Assembly: GCA_946885665.1 (NCBI GenBank)
Contig: CAMPGT010000039.1
Coordinates: 1 to 19,892, forward strand
DNA length: 19,892 bases
Origin: an uncultured Chitinophagaceae bacterium
Lineage (GTDB): Bacteria > Bacteroidota > Bacteroidia > Chitinophagales > Chitinophagaceae
Direction: 5' to 3'
In this document: piece after piece, positions 1 to 7,642 of the stretch
Layout: every line of letters starts with the position of its first letter
How positions within the stretch are numbered: the stretch's first letter is position 1
Translations under genes and position numbers: made by a program
Notes under the pieces: generated by a model
Databases searched by the model: none
The model's input: only the letters and a program-made list of their open reading frames with translations
What the model was told of the DNA's origin: nothing

Positions 1-610
1 CGATATTGGCAAGGAACCGCAACTCTGCAGCGCGCTTCTCATCCGGTTCAAAAAAAGAATTATAATAAAGGGCAAAAGCAGTTTTCAGGTGTGCCTGTCC
101 GTTAGGTGGTTCTCCATCCCGAAGGCTCTCGCAAAATGCACGTGTTTTAAACGACCGGTGTTCCTTGTCGGGCAAACATTCCGATGCAAACCGCGCAAAC
201 TCGCGGCCAATCTCTTCAAATACTTTTTTGTTGCCGCGGCCCACGGCATCAGCGGAAACGTTTGCGGCGCGGCCCGCCCATTTACCGACGACGGTATTTC
301 TTAATTCCTCCAACGGCACGCGTATCCCCGCTTGTTGTGCGAACCACGCGATCCATTGTACCAGCTCCGATATCAAAGGGTCCTTTTCGAGTACCTGCGC
401 GAGTTTGTTGCGAAGATCATGACCGCGGATCGTCTCGCCTGCCTGTTGCGAGGCCCAGGTGGCAATGGTGCACCAGTTGGCGCATGGCCCGGTGCGTTCG
501 GCCATGACGGCCGACAGATCATGATAGCATTGCGTAATTTTTTGGTTGCGGACGGCGGGATCACTGATGGCCGCAATGGTATCTACTGCTGCTGCTGTGG
601 GGGCTGTCAC
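1..610 (-). CDS. Partial hypothetical alpha-helical protein, N-terminal part
   Basis: I do not recognise this protein. An open frame runs leftward without a stop from a GTG at 610-608 and leaves the window, giving about 203 residues of its N-terminal part. The GTG overlaps the TGA of the preceding gene (GTGA), which fixes the start and implies translational coupling. No ATG occurs near the start, so a search for ATG only would miss the gene. The sequence looks soluble and mostly helical, with no signal peptide or membrane segment. The most distinctive stretch is the Cys/Trp-rich [16 protein letters not shown] near residues 48-63, followed by TIRGHDL; such conserved Trp and Cys residues suggest a real family core. 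A later part ([20 protein letters not shown]) looks like a linker between helical segments. The function is unknown. Coupling to the nucleotide-binding-fold gene upstream suggests that the two products act together. Confidence 0.75.
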   Translation of the reverse strand, partial: MTAPTAAAVDTIAAISDPAVRNQKITQCYHDLSAVMAERTGPCANWCTIATWASQQAGETIRGHDLRNKLAQVLEKDPLISELVQWIAWFAQQAGIRVPLEELRNTVVGKWAGRAANVSADAVGRGNKKVFEEIGREFARFASECLPDKEHRSFKTRAFCESLRDGEPPNGQAHLKTAFALYYNSFFEPDEKRAAELRFLANI

Positions 611-1569
611 GGGAAAACGGCTGAAGGTTTACTGTACACCCAGCAGTCGTTGAACAGGCCCGCGTAAAATTCTGCCAGGGTTTCCGATTGTATGTACACG
701 TACATGGGCATGGGAACTCCTCCTCCAAAGGTGACGTGCGAAAGAAGGATTTCATTCTTGTCGGTTAGCAGAAAATCGATCACGGGAAGTGATGCGCCGA
801 TACCTTCGATGCAGCGTGCCTCGTAATTTGGATATTCGGCGTAATCGTCCATTAATTTTCGTACCTCGCTATCGCACTTCATATTAACGGAGAAAAGGTC
901 CTTGTACATAATACCATTGCGAATGGCTTCTTCGCTGGCCGCTCGATACGCCGCTCGCGCTTTTTGCTCGGGGATGCTTGGCCGCCGCGGCGCCCTTCCC
1001 CAGGTGGTGTCGGAAATATAATGCGCGCGCGGGATCAGCTCCACTGCTTTGCGGTATAGTGCGCTGCGGTCGGGCAGCGGTTCAAGCTGAAACGGTTCGT
1101 GGTTGTCGGCGCATTTGCGGAACGGTTCCAGCAGGTCCTTCACCTGCCAGTTGTCGGCCTCGTATTCGCGGATGTAGCGGATAACGCGGTCGATGTAGGT
1201 GCGGCTCTTGAACGACGGCATGTCGAGATCGTACTCGATGCAGCGGAAGTCGCGCATGTCGAAGGGAATGAGGTTGCCTTTTTTGATGAGCGTGATGACG
1301 GGCCGCGCGGCGGTCTGGGCCACGCCCAATTCATAAAACACATTGGGATTGCCGAAAGTAAGGTCGGCGATGCAGACATCGGCGGTGTAAATTTCTTCGA
1401 ATACCTGGTCGGTTATCCACCCGGGCTTATCGAGGTGGTCGGAGCGGAAAGCTTCCATGCCGCAGTCTTTAACGGCGGGTTCGATAATGAATTCAAAGAC
1501 CGCATCGGCGTGCTTGCGAACGTCGCTGCCTTCCTGGCCAATGGGGCTGATCACAAAACACTTTTTCAT
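607..1569 (-). CDS. Nucleoside 2-deoxyribosyltransferase-like (TIR-like) domain protein
   Basis: This is a 320-residue soluble protein starting at an ATG. Residues 1-115 look like the Rossmann-like fold shared by nucleoside 2-deoxyribosyltransferases and TIR-related domains. The visible marks are CFVISPIG at 4-11, ADVCIADL at 63-70, NPNVFYELG at 74-82 and IPFDMRDFR at 101-109. In the known transferases a Glu in a similar YELG segment is the nucleophile, so E80 is the predicted catalytic residue. Residues 160-320 form a second domain that I cannot name; it has a helical part and then strands (LPVIDFLLT, EILLSHVTFG) and may be a sensor or effector. The stop overlaps the GTG of the next gene, so the two form an operon. 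Proteins with this fold act on nucleosides or NAD-like substrates in salvage and in some phage-defence systems; either role here is inference. Confidence 0.8.
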   Translation of the reverse strand: MKKCFVISPIGQEGSDVRKHADAVFEFIIEPAVKDCGMEAFRSDHLDKPGWITDQVFEEIYTADVCIADLTFGNPNVFYELGVAQTAARPVITLIKKGNLIPFDMRDFRCIEYDLDMPSFKSRTYIDRVIRYIREYEADNWQVKDLLEPFRKCADNHEPFQLEPLPDRSALYRKAVELIPRAHYISDTTWGRAPRRPSIPEQKARAAYRAASEEAIRNGIMYKDLFSVNMKCDSEVRKLMDDYAEYPNYEARCIEGIGASLPVIDFLLTDKNEILLSHVTFGGGVPMPMYVYIQSETLAEFYAGLFNDCWVYSKPSAVFP

Positions 1570-1736
1570 AAGCGATGAATGGATGGCTAATCAAAAGAAT
1601 TGGAAAGCGGCGCATTTGCCATACTGAATATACGAAAATTCGGTAACGAACAGATGAAAACCGCACGCTTTTCCAAGATATAGTCGGGTTTTCGGGTGAT
1701 ATAGATAACAACGAGATGGACTCAGTCCGTCCTGGC

Positions 1737-1778
1737 ATCCTGGGGTCATCTTCGGGTGATCCTGGGGTCATCCTGGGC
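1737..1778. repeat. Short direct repeats, 22-base period
   Basis: The 14-base word ATCCTGGGGTCATC occurs at 1737-1750 and exactly again at 1759-1772. A partial third copy (ATCCTGGGC) begins at 1770. Between the two full copies sits TTCGGGTG. The word TTCGGGTGAT is found at 1691-1700 and 1751-1760, and TTCGGGT again at 1784-1790. The array is short and decayed, with no CRISPR-like spacing. It could be an operator for a DNA-binding protein, a remnant of a small interspersed repeat, or slippage. Confidence 0.6.
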
Positions 1779-1940
1779 TTTTCTTCGGGTATAGAACCCA
1801 GGCATACCCCAGCATAAACGGAGGCATGCCGCAGGAGGTCCGATACAGAGAAACGCAGGAAAGCAGGCAACCATCGGGGATTCGCCCTTAAACAATCACA
1901 TTCCGGAAGCTAATCCTAAAACCCTTGCCCATAAAATTCA

Positions 1941-1948
1941 TATCTTGA
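1941..1948 (+). promoter_or_regulatory. Weak -7 box candidate for the haem-domain lipoprotein
   Basis: TATCTTGA resembles the Bacteroidota -7 consensus TAnnTTTG with mismatches in the last part. It would place transcription start about 32 bases before the ATG at 1987. No TTTG-like -33 element is found at the usual distance, so this is a weak call. Confidence 0.25.
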
Positions 1949-1986
1949 CGACTTTTAGCTATTCGCGTGCCTTTAATGAATATTAA

Positions 1987-4626
1987 ATGAGAAAACTAAT
2001 TGCCGGCATGGCTGTCGCCATCGCCCTTGTTACCGGATGTGATGACAAACCGGTTTGTGAGCCTAAAGAAAGAAACGAGAACCTTGCCGCCATCGATTCC
2101 CTTTCCACAAAACTTAACTGGCCCAATGACCTGGATATCACCGCCTTCGCCGGCCCCGACATCACCCCCAGCCCTGCCTGCCTGGCCGCCGCTGCAACAG
2201 GCGAATTGTACGTTGGCGTGGACATGATCGGGTCGCTTGGCAAAACGCCGGGCAAGGGTATGATCATCCGCCTGGTGGATTGCAACAACGACGGTATCAT
2301 CGATAGCAACACAGAATACGCAGAAGTGGATAACCCGCGCGGCATCATTTCGCTCGGCAACAAGCTCTATGTACTGCACACCACATTTGCCGACAGCACC
2401 GCCACGGGAATGGACCTGGTGGTTTTCGAAGACAACGACCACGACGGCAAAGCCGACGGTCCATCAAAACCCCTCGTGCAACACATCAGCAATCCTACCT
2501 ACCTCAAAGAACGCGGCACCGACCACGCCACCAATGGCATCCGCATGGGCATAGACGGATGGATATACATTGCGGTGGGCGATTTCGGATTTCATGACGC
2601 CACCGGCACCGACGGAAAAAAACTGACGATGCTTGGCGGCGGCATCGTACGCGTACGCCCCGATGGTACGGAAATGGAAATTTACACGCATGGAACGCGC
2701 AACCTGTACGACGTGGCCATCGATCCCTACATGAATATCTTCACAAGAGACAATACCAACGATGGCGGCGGCTGGAACATCCGCTTCAGCCATCACATAC
2801 AATCCGGTGAATACGGCTACCCCGTATTGTTCAAACATTTTACGGAAGAAATTATCCCCGCCCTCGTTGACCTCGGCGGCGGGTCGGGCACCGGCTCATT
2901 ATTTATGGACGAACCCACGTGGCCCGAAAAATATAATCACCTGCCGATGACGGCCGACTGGGGACGAAGCGAGGTGTATATTCACAGGCTTAGGCCTTCC
3001 GGCCCCACATTTACCCAGGAACAGGAAGATTTTATCAAGCTTCCGCAAGTCACCGACCTCGATGTTGATGGCTCGGGCAAACTCTACCTCTCTGCATGGG
3101 ATGGCGCCGGCTATTCCGGTGATTCGAGCAAGGGGTTCGTGGTGCGCGCCGTTCCGCAAGGCTGGCAATACAAACCCTTCCCTAACCTTAAAAAAGCATC
3201 GGTGGAAGAATTGCAGTCATTGCTGCAATCAGCAAGCGCCGTGGCACGGTTAAATGCGCAGCAGGAATTACTGACGAGAGATCCTGAAGATGCGGCAGCC
3301 GCAGCATGGAACCTCGCAGCCGATAAGAACCTTCCCCTGTATGCGCGTGTTGCCGGAATTTATACTTACGCGCAGGTCACGGGAAAAAGCGGCATCCAAA
3401 ACCTTGTACAGCTTTCATCTGAGCCCGCTGTAAAAGAGTTTGCACTTCGTGCGCTCACCGACAGGAAACCGATACTGGAAGATGTTCCGATCGAACCATT
3501 TCTGGGTGCATTGAATGACACCTCAGAACGTGTTCGGTTAACCGCAACCGTTAGCCTGGGAAGACTGGGGCGGGTGCAGGCCGCTGAGGCATTACTGTCA
3601 ACGCCGGTTCCGGATTCTTTTGTAGCGCCGCCGAAAGGTGAAGAAGGTCCGCACGCAACACCCAATCCGGCGATTGTATTGCCGCACATTGCCGTGCGCG
3701 CACTGGTAAAATTGCACGCGGTGGATGCATGTGTTTCAGCCATCGGCACAAAACATTCAACATTGGCGCTGTGGGCGCTGCGATACATGCACGATCCAAA
3801 AGCAGTAAACGGATTGATTGCCGCGTATGGAAAAACATCTGACAAAAAGTTGAAAGGTGATATAATAACGACATTGGCGCGCCTCTACACCAAAGAAGCG
3901 CCTTACGACGGCTCGTGGTGGTGGAGCACACGTCCCGATGCACATGGGCCCTATTACAAACCGGTTACCTGGGAGGCTTCCGACACGATAAGAGATTTCC
4001 TGGTGTTGGAGTGGAAGAAATCGGGCGGCGCGGCGAAACAGGCGTTCGCCACATTGAATGGCAAGTTCAGGCTCGGCATGAACCAGTTTGGGGGAATGGA
4101 AGAACAGGCGCCCGAAACAGAAACCAAAATTGACCTGAATAAGATCAGAAATAAGAAAGGGCAGATTGGCAACTCTTCTATCGAAGATGTGATGCTCGCT
4201 CTCGAAAAAATAAAGGGCGATCCCAAACTTGGCAAGAAACTGTTTACGCAACAGGGCTGTGTGGCGTGCCATACTATCAATAAGAACGATCCGCCAAAGG
4301 GACCTTTCATGGGGCAGATCGGATCGATCATGAACCGGCAAAGCATAGCAGAGTCAATATTGAAACCGGATGCTTCCATTGCCCAGGGCTTTTCTACCGC
4401 GCACATCGTTACGAAAGATGGCAAGAACATTATGGGCTTTGTTACGGAAGAATCGGCCGGCGCAGTAAAGCTTCGCGACATTACCGGTAACGTTCAAACA
4501 ATTAATAAGGGCGACATCCAGAAAAGGGAGCAGCTCGAAAAGTCCATCATGCCCACCGGTCTCGCAAATGCCTTGTCATTGGAAGAATTCGCTTCGCTGG
4601 TGTCGTTCCTCGAACGGCAGAAGTAG
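1987..4626 (+). CDS. PVC-type haem-binding CxxCH lipoprotein with dehydrogenase-like propeller
   Basis: This 879-residue exported lipoprotein has a signal peptide ending in LVTGC, so Cys18 is the predicted lipidated residue. Residues about 40-395 resemble the beta-propeller of sorbosone/glucose dehydrogenase-like proteins, with the typical segment GTRNLYDVAIDPYMNIF near 236-252. Residues about 400-640 are Ala/Leu-rich helical repeats of HEAT type. The C-terminus (about 745-879) is the haem domain first described in Planctomycetes and relatives: CVACH at 758-762 binds haem c covalently through both Cys, with His762 as ligand, and Met855 in SIMPTGLANALS is the likely second ligand. The family is thought to oxidise sugars or alcohols in the periplasm and pass electrons to the respiratory chain; the substrate is unknown. 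It is monocistronic here and ends 9 bases from the convergent MFS gene. I am sure of the architecture, less of the activity. Confidence 0.9.
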   Translation: MRKLIAGMAVAIALVTGCDDKPVCEPKERNENLAAIDSLSTKLNWPNDLDITAFAGPDITPSPACLAAAATGELYVGVDMIGSLGKTPGKGMIIRLVDCNNDGIIDSNTEYAEVDNPRGIISLGNKLYVLHTTFADSTATGMDLVVFEDNDHDGKADGPSKPLVQHISNPTYLKERGTDHATNGIRMGIDGWIYIAVGDFGFHDATGTDGKKLTMLGGGIVRVRPDGTEMEIYTHGTRNLYDVAIDPYMNIFTRDNTNDGGGWNIRFSHHIQSGEYGYPVLFKHFTEEIIPALVDLGGGSGTGSLFMDEPTWPEKYNHLPMTADWGRSEVYIHRLRPSGPTFTQEQEDFIKLPQVTDLDVDGSGKLYLSAWDGAGYSGDSSKGFVVRAVPQGWQYKPFPNLKKASVEELQSLLQSASAVARLNAQQELLTRDPEDAAAAAWNLAADKNLPLYARVAGIYTYAQVTGKSGIQNLVQLSSEPAVKEFALRALTDRKPILEDVPIEPFLGALNDTSERVRLTATVSLGRLGRVQAAEALLSTPVPDSFVAPPKGEEGPHATPNPAIVLPHIAVRALVKLHAVDACVSAIGTKHSTLALWALRYMHDPKAVNGLIAAYGKTSDKKLKGDIITTLARLYTKEAPYDGSWWWSTRPDAHGPYYKPVTWEASDTIRDFLVLEWKKSGGAAKQAFATLNGKFRLGMNQFGGMEEQAPETETKIDLNKIRNKKGQIGNSSIEDVMLALEKIKGDPKLGKKLFTQQGCVACHTINKNDPPKGPFMGQIGSIMNRQSIAESILKPDASIAQGFSTAHIVTKDGKNIMGFVTEESAGAVKLRDITGNVQTINKGDIQKREQLEKSIMPTGLANALSLEEFASLVSFLERQK

Positions 4627-4635
4627 TTTGAGTAA

Positions 4636-5901
4636 CTAGACCGGGATAGTGGAATTGGGAGGTTGCTTGCGCAGCTTGGGCACCGGGTTCCTGCGCAGTC
4701 TTCTCTTTCGCAGAAAGCGCACGTGCAGCACCCCGATACAAATCGCAACGACACCCTGTCCCAACACCGTATTCTGCACCCCAATGTGCTGCGATATCAG
4801 TCCGACGATCAGCCCGCCGAGCGGTTGCATTCCAAAAAAGGCCATGGCATAAATACTGATCACCCTGCCTCTCATCGCCGGATCAACGGCCGTTTGAATG
4901 AGGGTATTGGTAATGGTGATTTGCGACATCATCCCAAATGCAGCGACCATCACAAATATCAATGCAACGGGGTAATATGTCATGTGTGAGAACGCCGCCA
5001 GGCCGGCACCAAAGACAAAAGTATTCACCGCCAGAATTTTCGAAAGGTTGGTACCCGATTTCAGCGAAGCGAGAAAAATGGCGCCGGTAAACGCACCGAT
5101 GCCGATGACGCTGTCAATCACACCAAATGTGGAGGCGGTGCCGTGAAAAATATCTTTCGCATAAACAGGAAGCAATGTACTGAACGGCAACACGAGCAAG
5201 CTGATGAGCCCGAGCATCGTCAGCACGAATGAAATGTGGGGTGTGCTGCGAACGTAAGTAAATCCCTCGCGCAACTCACCGATAATGCTTTTCGAGCGCG
5301 CTTTGCATACATATTTTGGCAGCCGCATCAAAGAGAGTGAGGTAATTACCGGGATAAAGCTCACCGTGTTCAGTGCAAAGCAAACATCGTTGCCGAATTT
5401 TTCAATAATCAGTCCGGCAATACCGGGACCGATCAGTCTCGATAAATTCACCATGGATGAGTTGAGCGCAAGCGCGTTGGGCAAGTCCTTTTTGTCGTTT
5501 ACCATGTCGTACACCAACGACTGCCGCGCGGGAACGTCGAACGCGTTGATAATGCCGAGCAATACGCTGAGCGCGAGAATTTGCCAAACCGTGTAGGTTT
5601 TTGAAAACACCACCCATGTAAGCAGGCCGGCCTGCAGCATGGACACGACCTGCGTAAGCAAAAGAACCTTATAGCGATCGTAGCGGTCGGCGACGACGCC
5701 GCCGATAAAAGAAAATAAAAAAGAGGGGAACATGGTGGCGAACAACGTAACGCCGAGCATGAACTTGGAGTGTGTGAGCGAATATACCACCCAGCTCACA
5801 GCAGTCTTTTGCATCCAGGTGCCTATCAGGGAAATGGACTGCCCCGTAAAATATAACCTGTAGTTACGACTCTTAAACGCGTTGAACGTACTTATTGCCA
5901 T
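4636..5901 (-). CDS. MFS transporter, EntS/MFS_3-type exporter
   Basis: This is a 421-residue inner-membrane protein with about 12 hydrophobic segments. The N-terminus (FNAFKSRNYRLYFTGQSISL) is typical of the MFS_3 / enterobactin-exporter-like branch. The loop between helices 2 and 3 carries GGVVADRYDRYKVLL (the MFS motif GxxaDrxgrr), and a second such segment, PAMRGRVISIYAMAFFGMQP, lies in the C-terminal half. Members export siderophores, drugs or small metabolites; the substrate here is not readable. I start it at the ATG at 5901-5899 rather than the in-frame GTG at 5910, because the GTG sits inside a promoter-like box (see 5910-5917) and the extra residues add nothing to the family N-terminus. 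The tail is short and Arg/Lys-rich (RFLRKRRLRRNPV), as expected for a cytoplasmic end. It lies 64 bases downstream of the LolA-like gene on the same strand and converges with the haem-domain gene. Confidence 0.88.
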   Translation of the reverse strand: MAISTFNAFKSRNYRLYFTGQSISLIGTWMQKTAVSWVVYSLTHSKFMLGVTLFATMFPSFLFSFIGGVVADRYDRYKVLLLTQVVSMLQAGLLTWVVFSKTYTVWQILALSVLLGIINAFDVPARQSLVYDMVNDKKDLPNALALNSSMVNLSRLIGPGIAGLIIEKFGNDVCFALNTVSFIPVITSLSLMRLPKYVCKARSKSIIGELREGFTYVRSTPHISFVLTMLGLISLLVLPFSTLLPVYAKDIFHGTASTFGVIDSVIGIGAFTGAIFLASLKSGTNLSKILAVNTFVFGAGLAAFSHMTYYPVALIFVMVAAFGMMSQITITNTLIQTAVDPAMRGRVISIYAMAFFGMQPLGGLIVGLISQHIGVQNTVLGQGVVAICIGVLHVRFLRKRRLRRNPVPKLRKQPPNSTIPV

Positions 5902-5909
5902 TACCGGCA

Positions 5910-5917
5910 CAAAGATA
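5910..5917 (-). promoter_or_regulatory. -7 promoter box (TATCTTTG) at the MFS gene start
   Basis: Read on the minus strand this is TATCTTTG, a full match to the Bacteroidota -7 consensus TAnnTTTG. Transcription would start about 5-8 bases downstream, close to 5901-5904, almost on the ATG of the MFS gene. That would give a leaderless or near-leaderless mRNA. No clear TTTG is seen at the -33 position, so the box may be a chance match. Confidence 0.4.
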
Positions 5918-5965
5918 CTTCATGCATAAGTTTTAGTTGCTTGATACCGATGAAAGGAGGCTGCG

Positions 5966-6688
5966 CTAATTCCCCATCCGGAAAATAGCTTCATCAACGG
6001 GCACATTAATGTCTACCTTGTTAACCCTGGCACTCATGCTAAATTGATCGCCAAAATTGCTTTCAATTTGCTGAGGGATAACCCAGCCGCCGTCCGTTTT
6101 CCGATAGTCAGAAAAGGATATTTTAAGGTCGACCGGTTGCCCCATCATGTCAACAGCTTTCGTGACGCGGACAATATAGTAGGTGGAAGGATCAAAATAA
6201 TAATTGGTTGCAATGCTGTCCCTGTTCGTTATTTTAACTTTATAAGCATTTACGTCGCCGATCGGTTCCTGTCCCAGCAGTTCCGACTTTCCTCCCCTGG
6301 CCTCAATATCTAAAAGTGCAATCACATAAATCTGTTCCTGGCCCGATTTAAATTGGTCGTCAGGCATCGGCGCCGGTTCTTTGCTGCCGGTCATAGGATT
6401 GATGCTCCATCCGCCTTTCTCGGTATATACCTGCACCATTTTTTCGCCATTGAATTCCGCATCGCTCCGAAACCCTTTTCCATCCAGTACCGTGGTTACG
6501 CCGGGCACTTCACTTCCCATTACATTCATGGTTGATTCGAGCCGCAGCGATTTTATCTTTTTCAAATTTTCCTTGCCCCCGATCGCCTCCAGATGCTTAT
6601 TGATGATCTCTGTAGCCGTTTGTGCGGTGCCCGTCATAACACCGAGGATAAGCGCCACGACAATTGACGCTCCTTTAAGTAGTTTCAT
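5966..6688 (-). CDS. Outer-membrane lipoprotein-sorting (LolA-like) family protein
   Basis: This 240-residue periplasmic protein has a signal peptide of about 22 residues (MKLLKGASIVVALILGVMTG, then TAQ); no lipobox Cys is present. The mature start TATEIINKHLEAIGGKENL is the usual opening of a Bacteroidota family annotated as outer membrane lipoprotein-sorting proteins. The rest is a run of beta strands (for example YYFDPSTYYIVRV and VIPQQIESNF), consistent with an open half-barrel related to LolA. Members are believed to bind lipids or lipoproteins, but most are uncharacterised, and this is not the housekeeping LolA. The gene is followed after 64 bases by the MFS gene and preceded by 168 bases after the SDR gene, so it probably has its own promoter. 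I see no clear box there. Confidence 0.85.
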   Translation of the reverse strand: MKLLKGASIVVALILGVMTGTAQTATEIINKHLEAIGGKENLKKIKSLRLESTMNVMGSEVPGVTTVLDGKGFRSDAEFNGEKMVQVYTEKGGWSINPMTGSKEPAPMPDDQFKSGQEQIYVIALLDIEARGGKSELLGQEPIGDVNAYKVKITNRDSIATNYYFDPSTYYIVRVTKAVDMMGQPVDLKISFSDYRKTDGGWVIPQQIESNFGDQFSMSARVNKVDINVPVDEAIFRMGN

Positions 6689-6856
6689 TGGTTTGTTTTA
6701 TTTATTACTTGATGGTAGCAGCGAGTCAAAGTCAAAGAAGTCGCCTTTGCCACGAAAATACGTCCGGCGGCCAAAGCAGGATCACGATCGCTACTAATAT
6801 CCGCCTAAACTGAAATTAATAACAAATCGTTCACTTTTCACGTGTTCCGATAAAAA

Positions 6857-7627
6857 TTATTTGGGGGGAATGCCGGCGCTGAACCCACCATCCACCATCA
6901 TGGATGAACCGGTAATAAAGGAAGCATAGTCACTGGCGAGAAACACGGCCGCCTTACCCACTTCTTCAGGCTTTCCAATGCGCCAAAGGGCATGCAGTTT
7001 GCCCGCTTCAACCCTGGCGCGGGCAGGGTCGGGCTGACTCTGAAAATAACCCTCTGCAAGGCCCGCATCGATGTATCCGGGGCAAATGCAATTTACGCGC
7101 ACACCTTCATTGCCATGATCGATGGCCATCGCTTTGGTAAGGCCGATAATTGCCGCTTTGGTGGCGCAATAACCCGCACAGGTGGGCTCAACAAAAAAAC
7201 CGTTGACGGACGACATATTCACGATACTGCCCTTCGTTTTCTTTAAGTAAGGCAAAAAATATTTAGAGCAGAGAAACGTGCCGCCAATGTTTACTGACAA
7301 CTGCCTGTTCCATTCTTCAAAGGTCGTTTCTTCCACGGTCTTGTTAATTTGTATTGCCGCATTATTCACCAATGCATGAACCGCACCGAAACGGCTGACG
7401 ACAAACTCCGCAAGCGCCTCGACTGAAGCCGGATCCGCAACGTCGGTTTTGAATGCGCAGGCTTTACCGCCTGCGGCTTCTATTTGCTTCACCGTTTCGA
7501 GTGCGCCGCTTTCATCAATATCAGCAACGACAACATAGGCATCTTCCCTGGCAAATTCCTTAGCGCATGCCCTGCCGATTCCTGATCCGGCACCGGTAAC
7601 CACCACGCATTTATTGGTAAACTTCAT
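6857..7627 (-). CDS. SDR family NAD(P)-dependent oxidoreductase
   Basis: This is a 256-residue cytosolic classical short-chain dehydrogenase. The cofactor motif TGAGSGIG lies at 11-18. Asp36 at the end of the second strand (VVVADID) favours NAD over NADP. NNAA follows at 88-91, Asn113 and Ser139/Ser140 contribute to the active site, and the catalytic pair is Tyr153 and Lys157 (YCATK). PG at 183-184 and VDGG at 245-248 complete the family pattern. It is the last gene of the PUL operon, 15 bases after the RraA-family gene. Enzymes of this type in such positions often oxidise a sugar, sugar acid or polyol. Pairing with an aldolase suggests it makes or uses a keto intermediate, but the substrate is inference. 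Confidence 0.92.
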   Translation of the reverse strand: MKFTNKCVVVTGAGSGIGRACAKEFAREDAYVVVADIDESGALETVKQIEAAGGKACAFKTDVADPASVEALAEFVVSRFGAVHALVNNAAIQINKTVEETTFEEWNRQLSVNIGGTFLCSKYFLPYLKKTKGSIVNMSSVNGFFVEPTCAGYCATKAAIIGLTKAMAIDHGNEGVRVNCICPGYIDAGLAEGYFQSQPDPARARVEAGKLHALWRIGKPEEVGKAAVFLASDYASFITGSSMMVDGGFSAGIPPK

Positions 7628-7642
7628 ATTGTACTGTTAGCA

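Larger units (their letters stand above)
1570..1986. other. Non-coding divergent intergenic region
   Basis: These 417 bases lie between the divergent starts of the deoxyribosyltransferase-like gene (minus) and the haem-domain lipoprotein (plus), so promoters for both should be here. I see no convincing protein-coding frame: the open frames that cross it run antisense into real genes or lack family-like sequence. The middle (about 1685-1802) is built from short repeated words (see the repeat entry). A weak inverted pair, CCTGGG at 1772-1777 and CCCAGG at 1797-1802, could form a 6-base-pair stem around a 19-base loop. No T-tract follows it, so it is not a good terminator. Confidence 0.6.

Noticed and set aside
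1099..1578. 159-codon open frame on the plus strand
   Set aside because: It is antisense to the deoxyribosyltransferase-like gene, whose family motifs are clear, and its own sequence shows no domain.
1737..1778. Possible CRISPR array
   Set aside because: Only two full copies of a 14-base word with an 8-base gap; repeat and spacer lengths are far too short and no cas genes are present.
1493..1870. 125-codon open frame on the minus strand across the divergent gap
   Set aside because: It overlaps the real start of the minus-strand gene in another frame, and its Pro/Asp-rich middle is only the translation of the direct repeats.
5911..5926. Short upstream peptide frame before the MFS gene
   Set aside because: ATG codons here open only frames of 8-16 codons that overlap the promoter-like box; nothing supports translation.
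6689..6856. Terminator or promoter in the gap between the SDR and LolA-like genes
   Set aside because: I found no stem of useful length with a T-tract and no TAnnTTTG box at a sensible distance; TATTTTCG and several TTTG words occur but without correct spacing.
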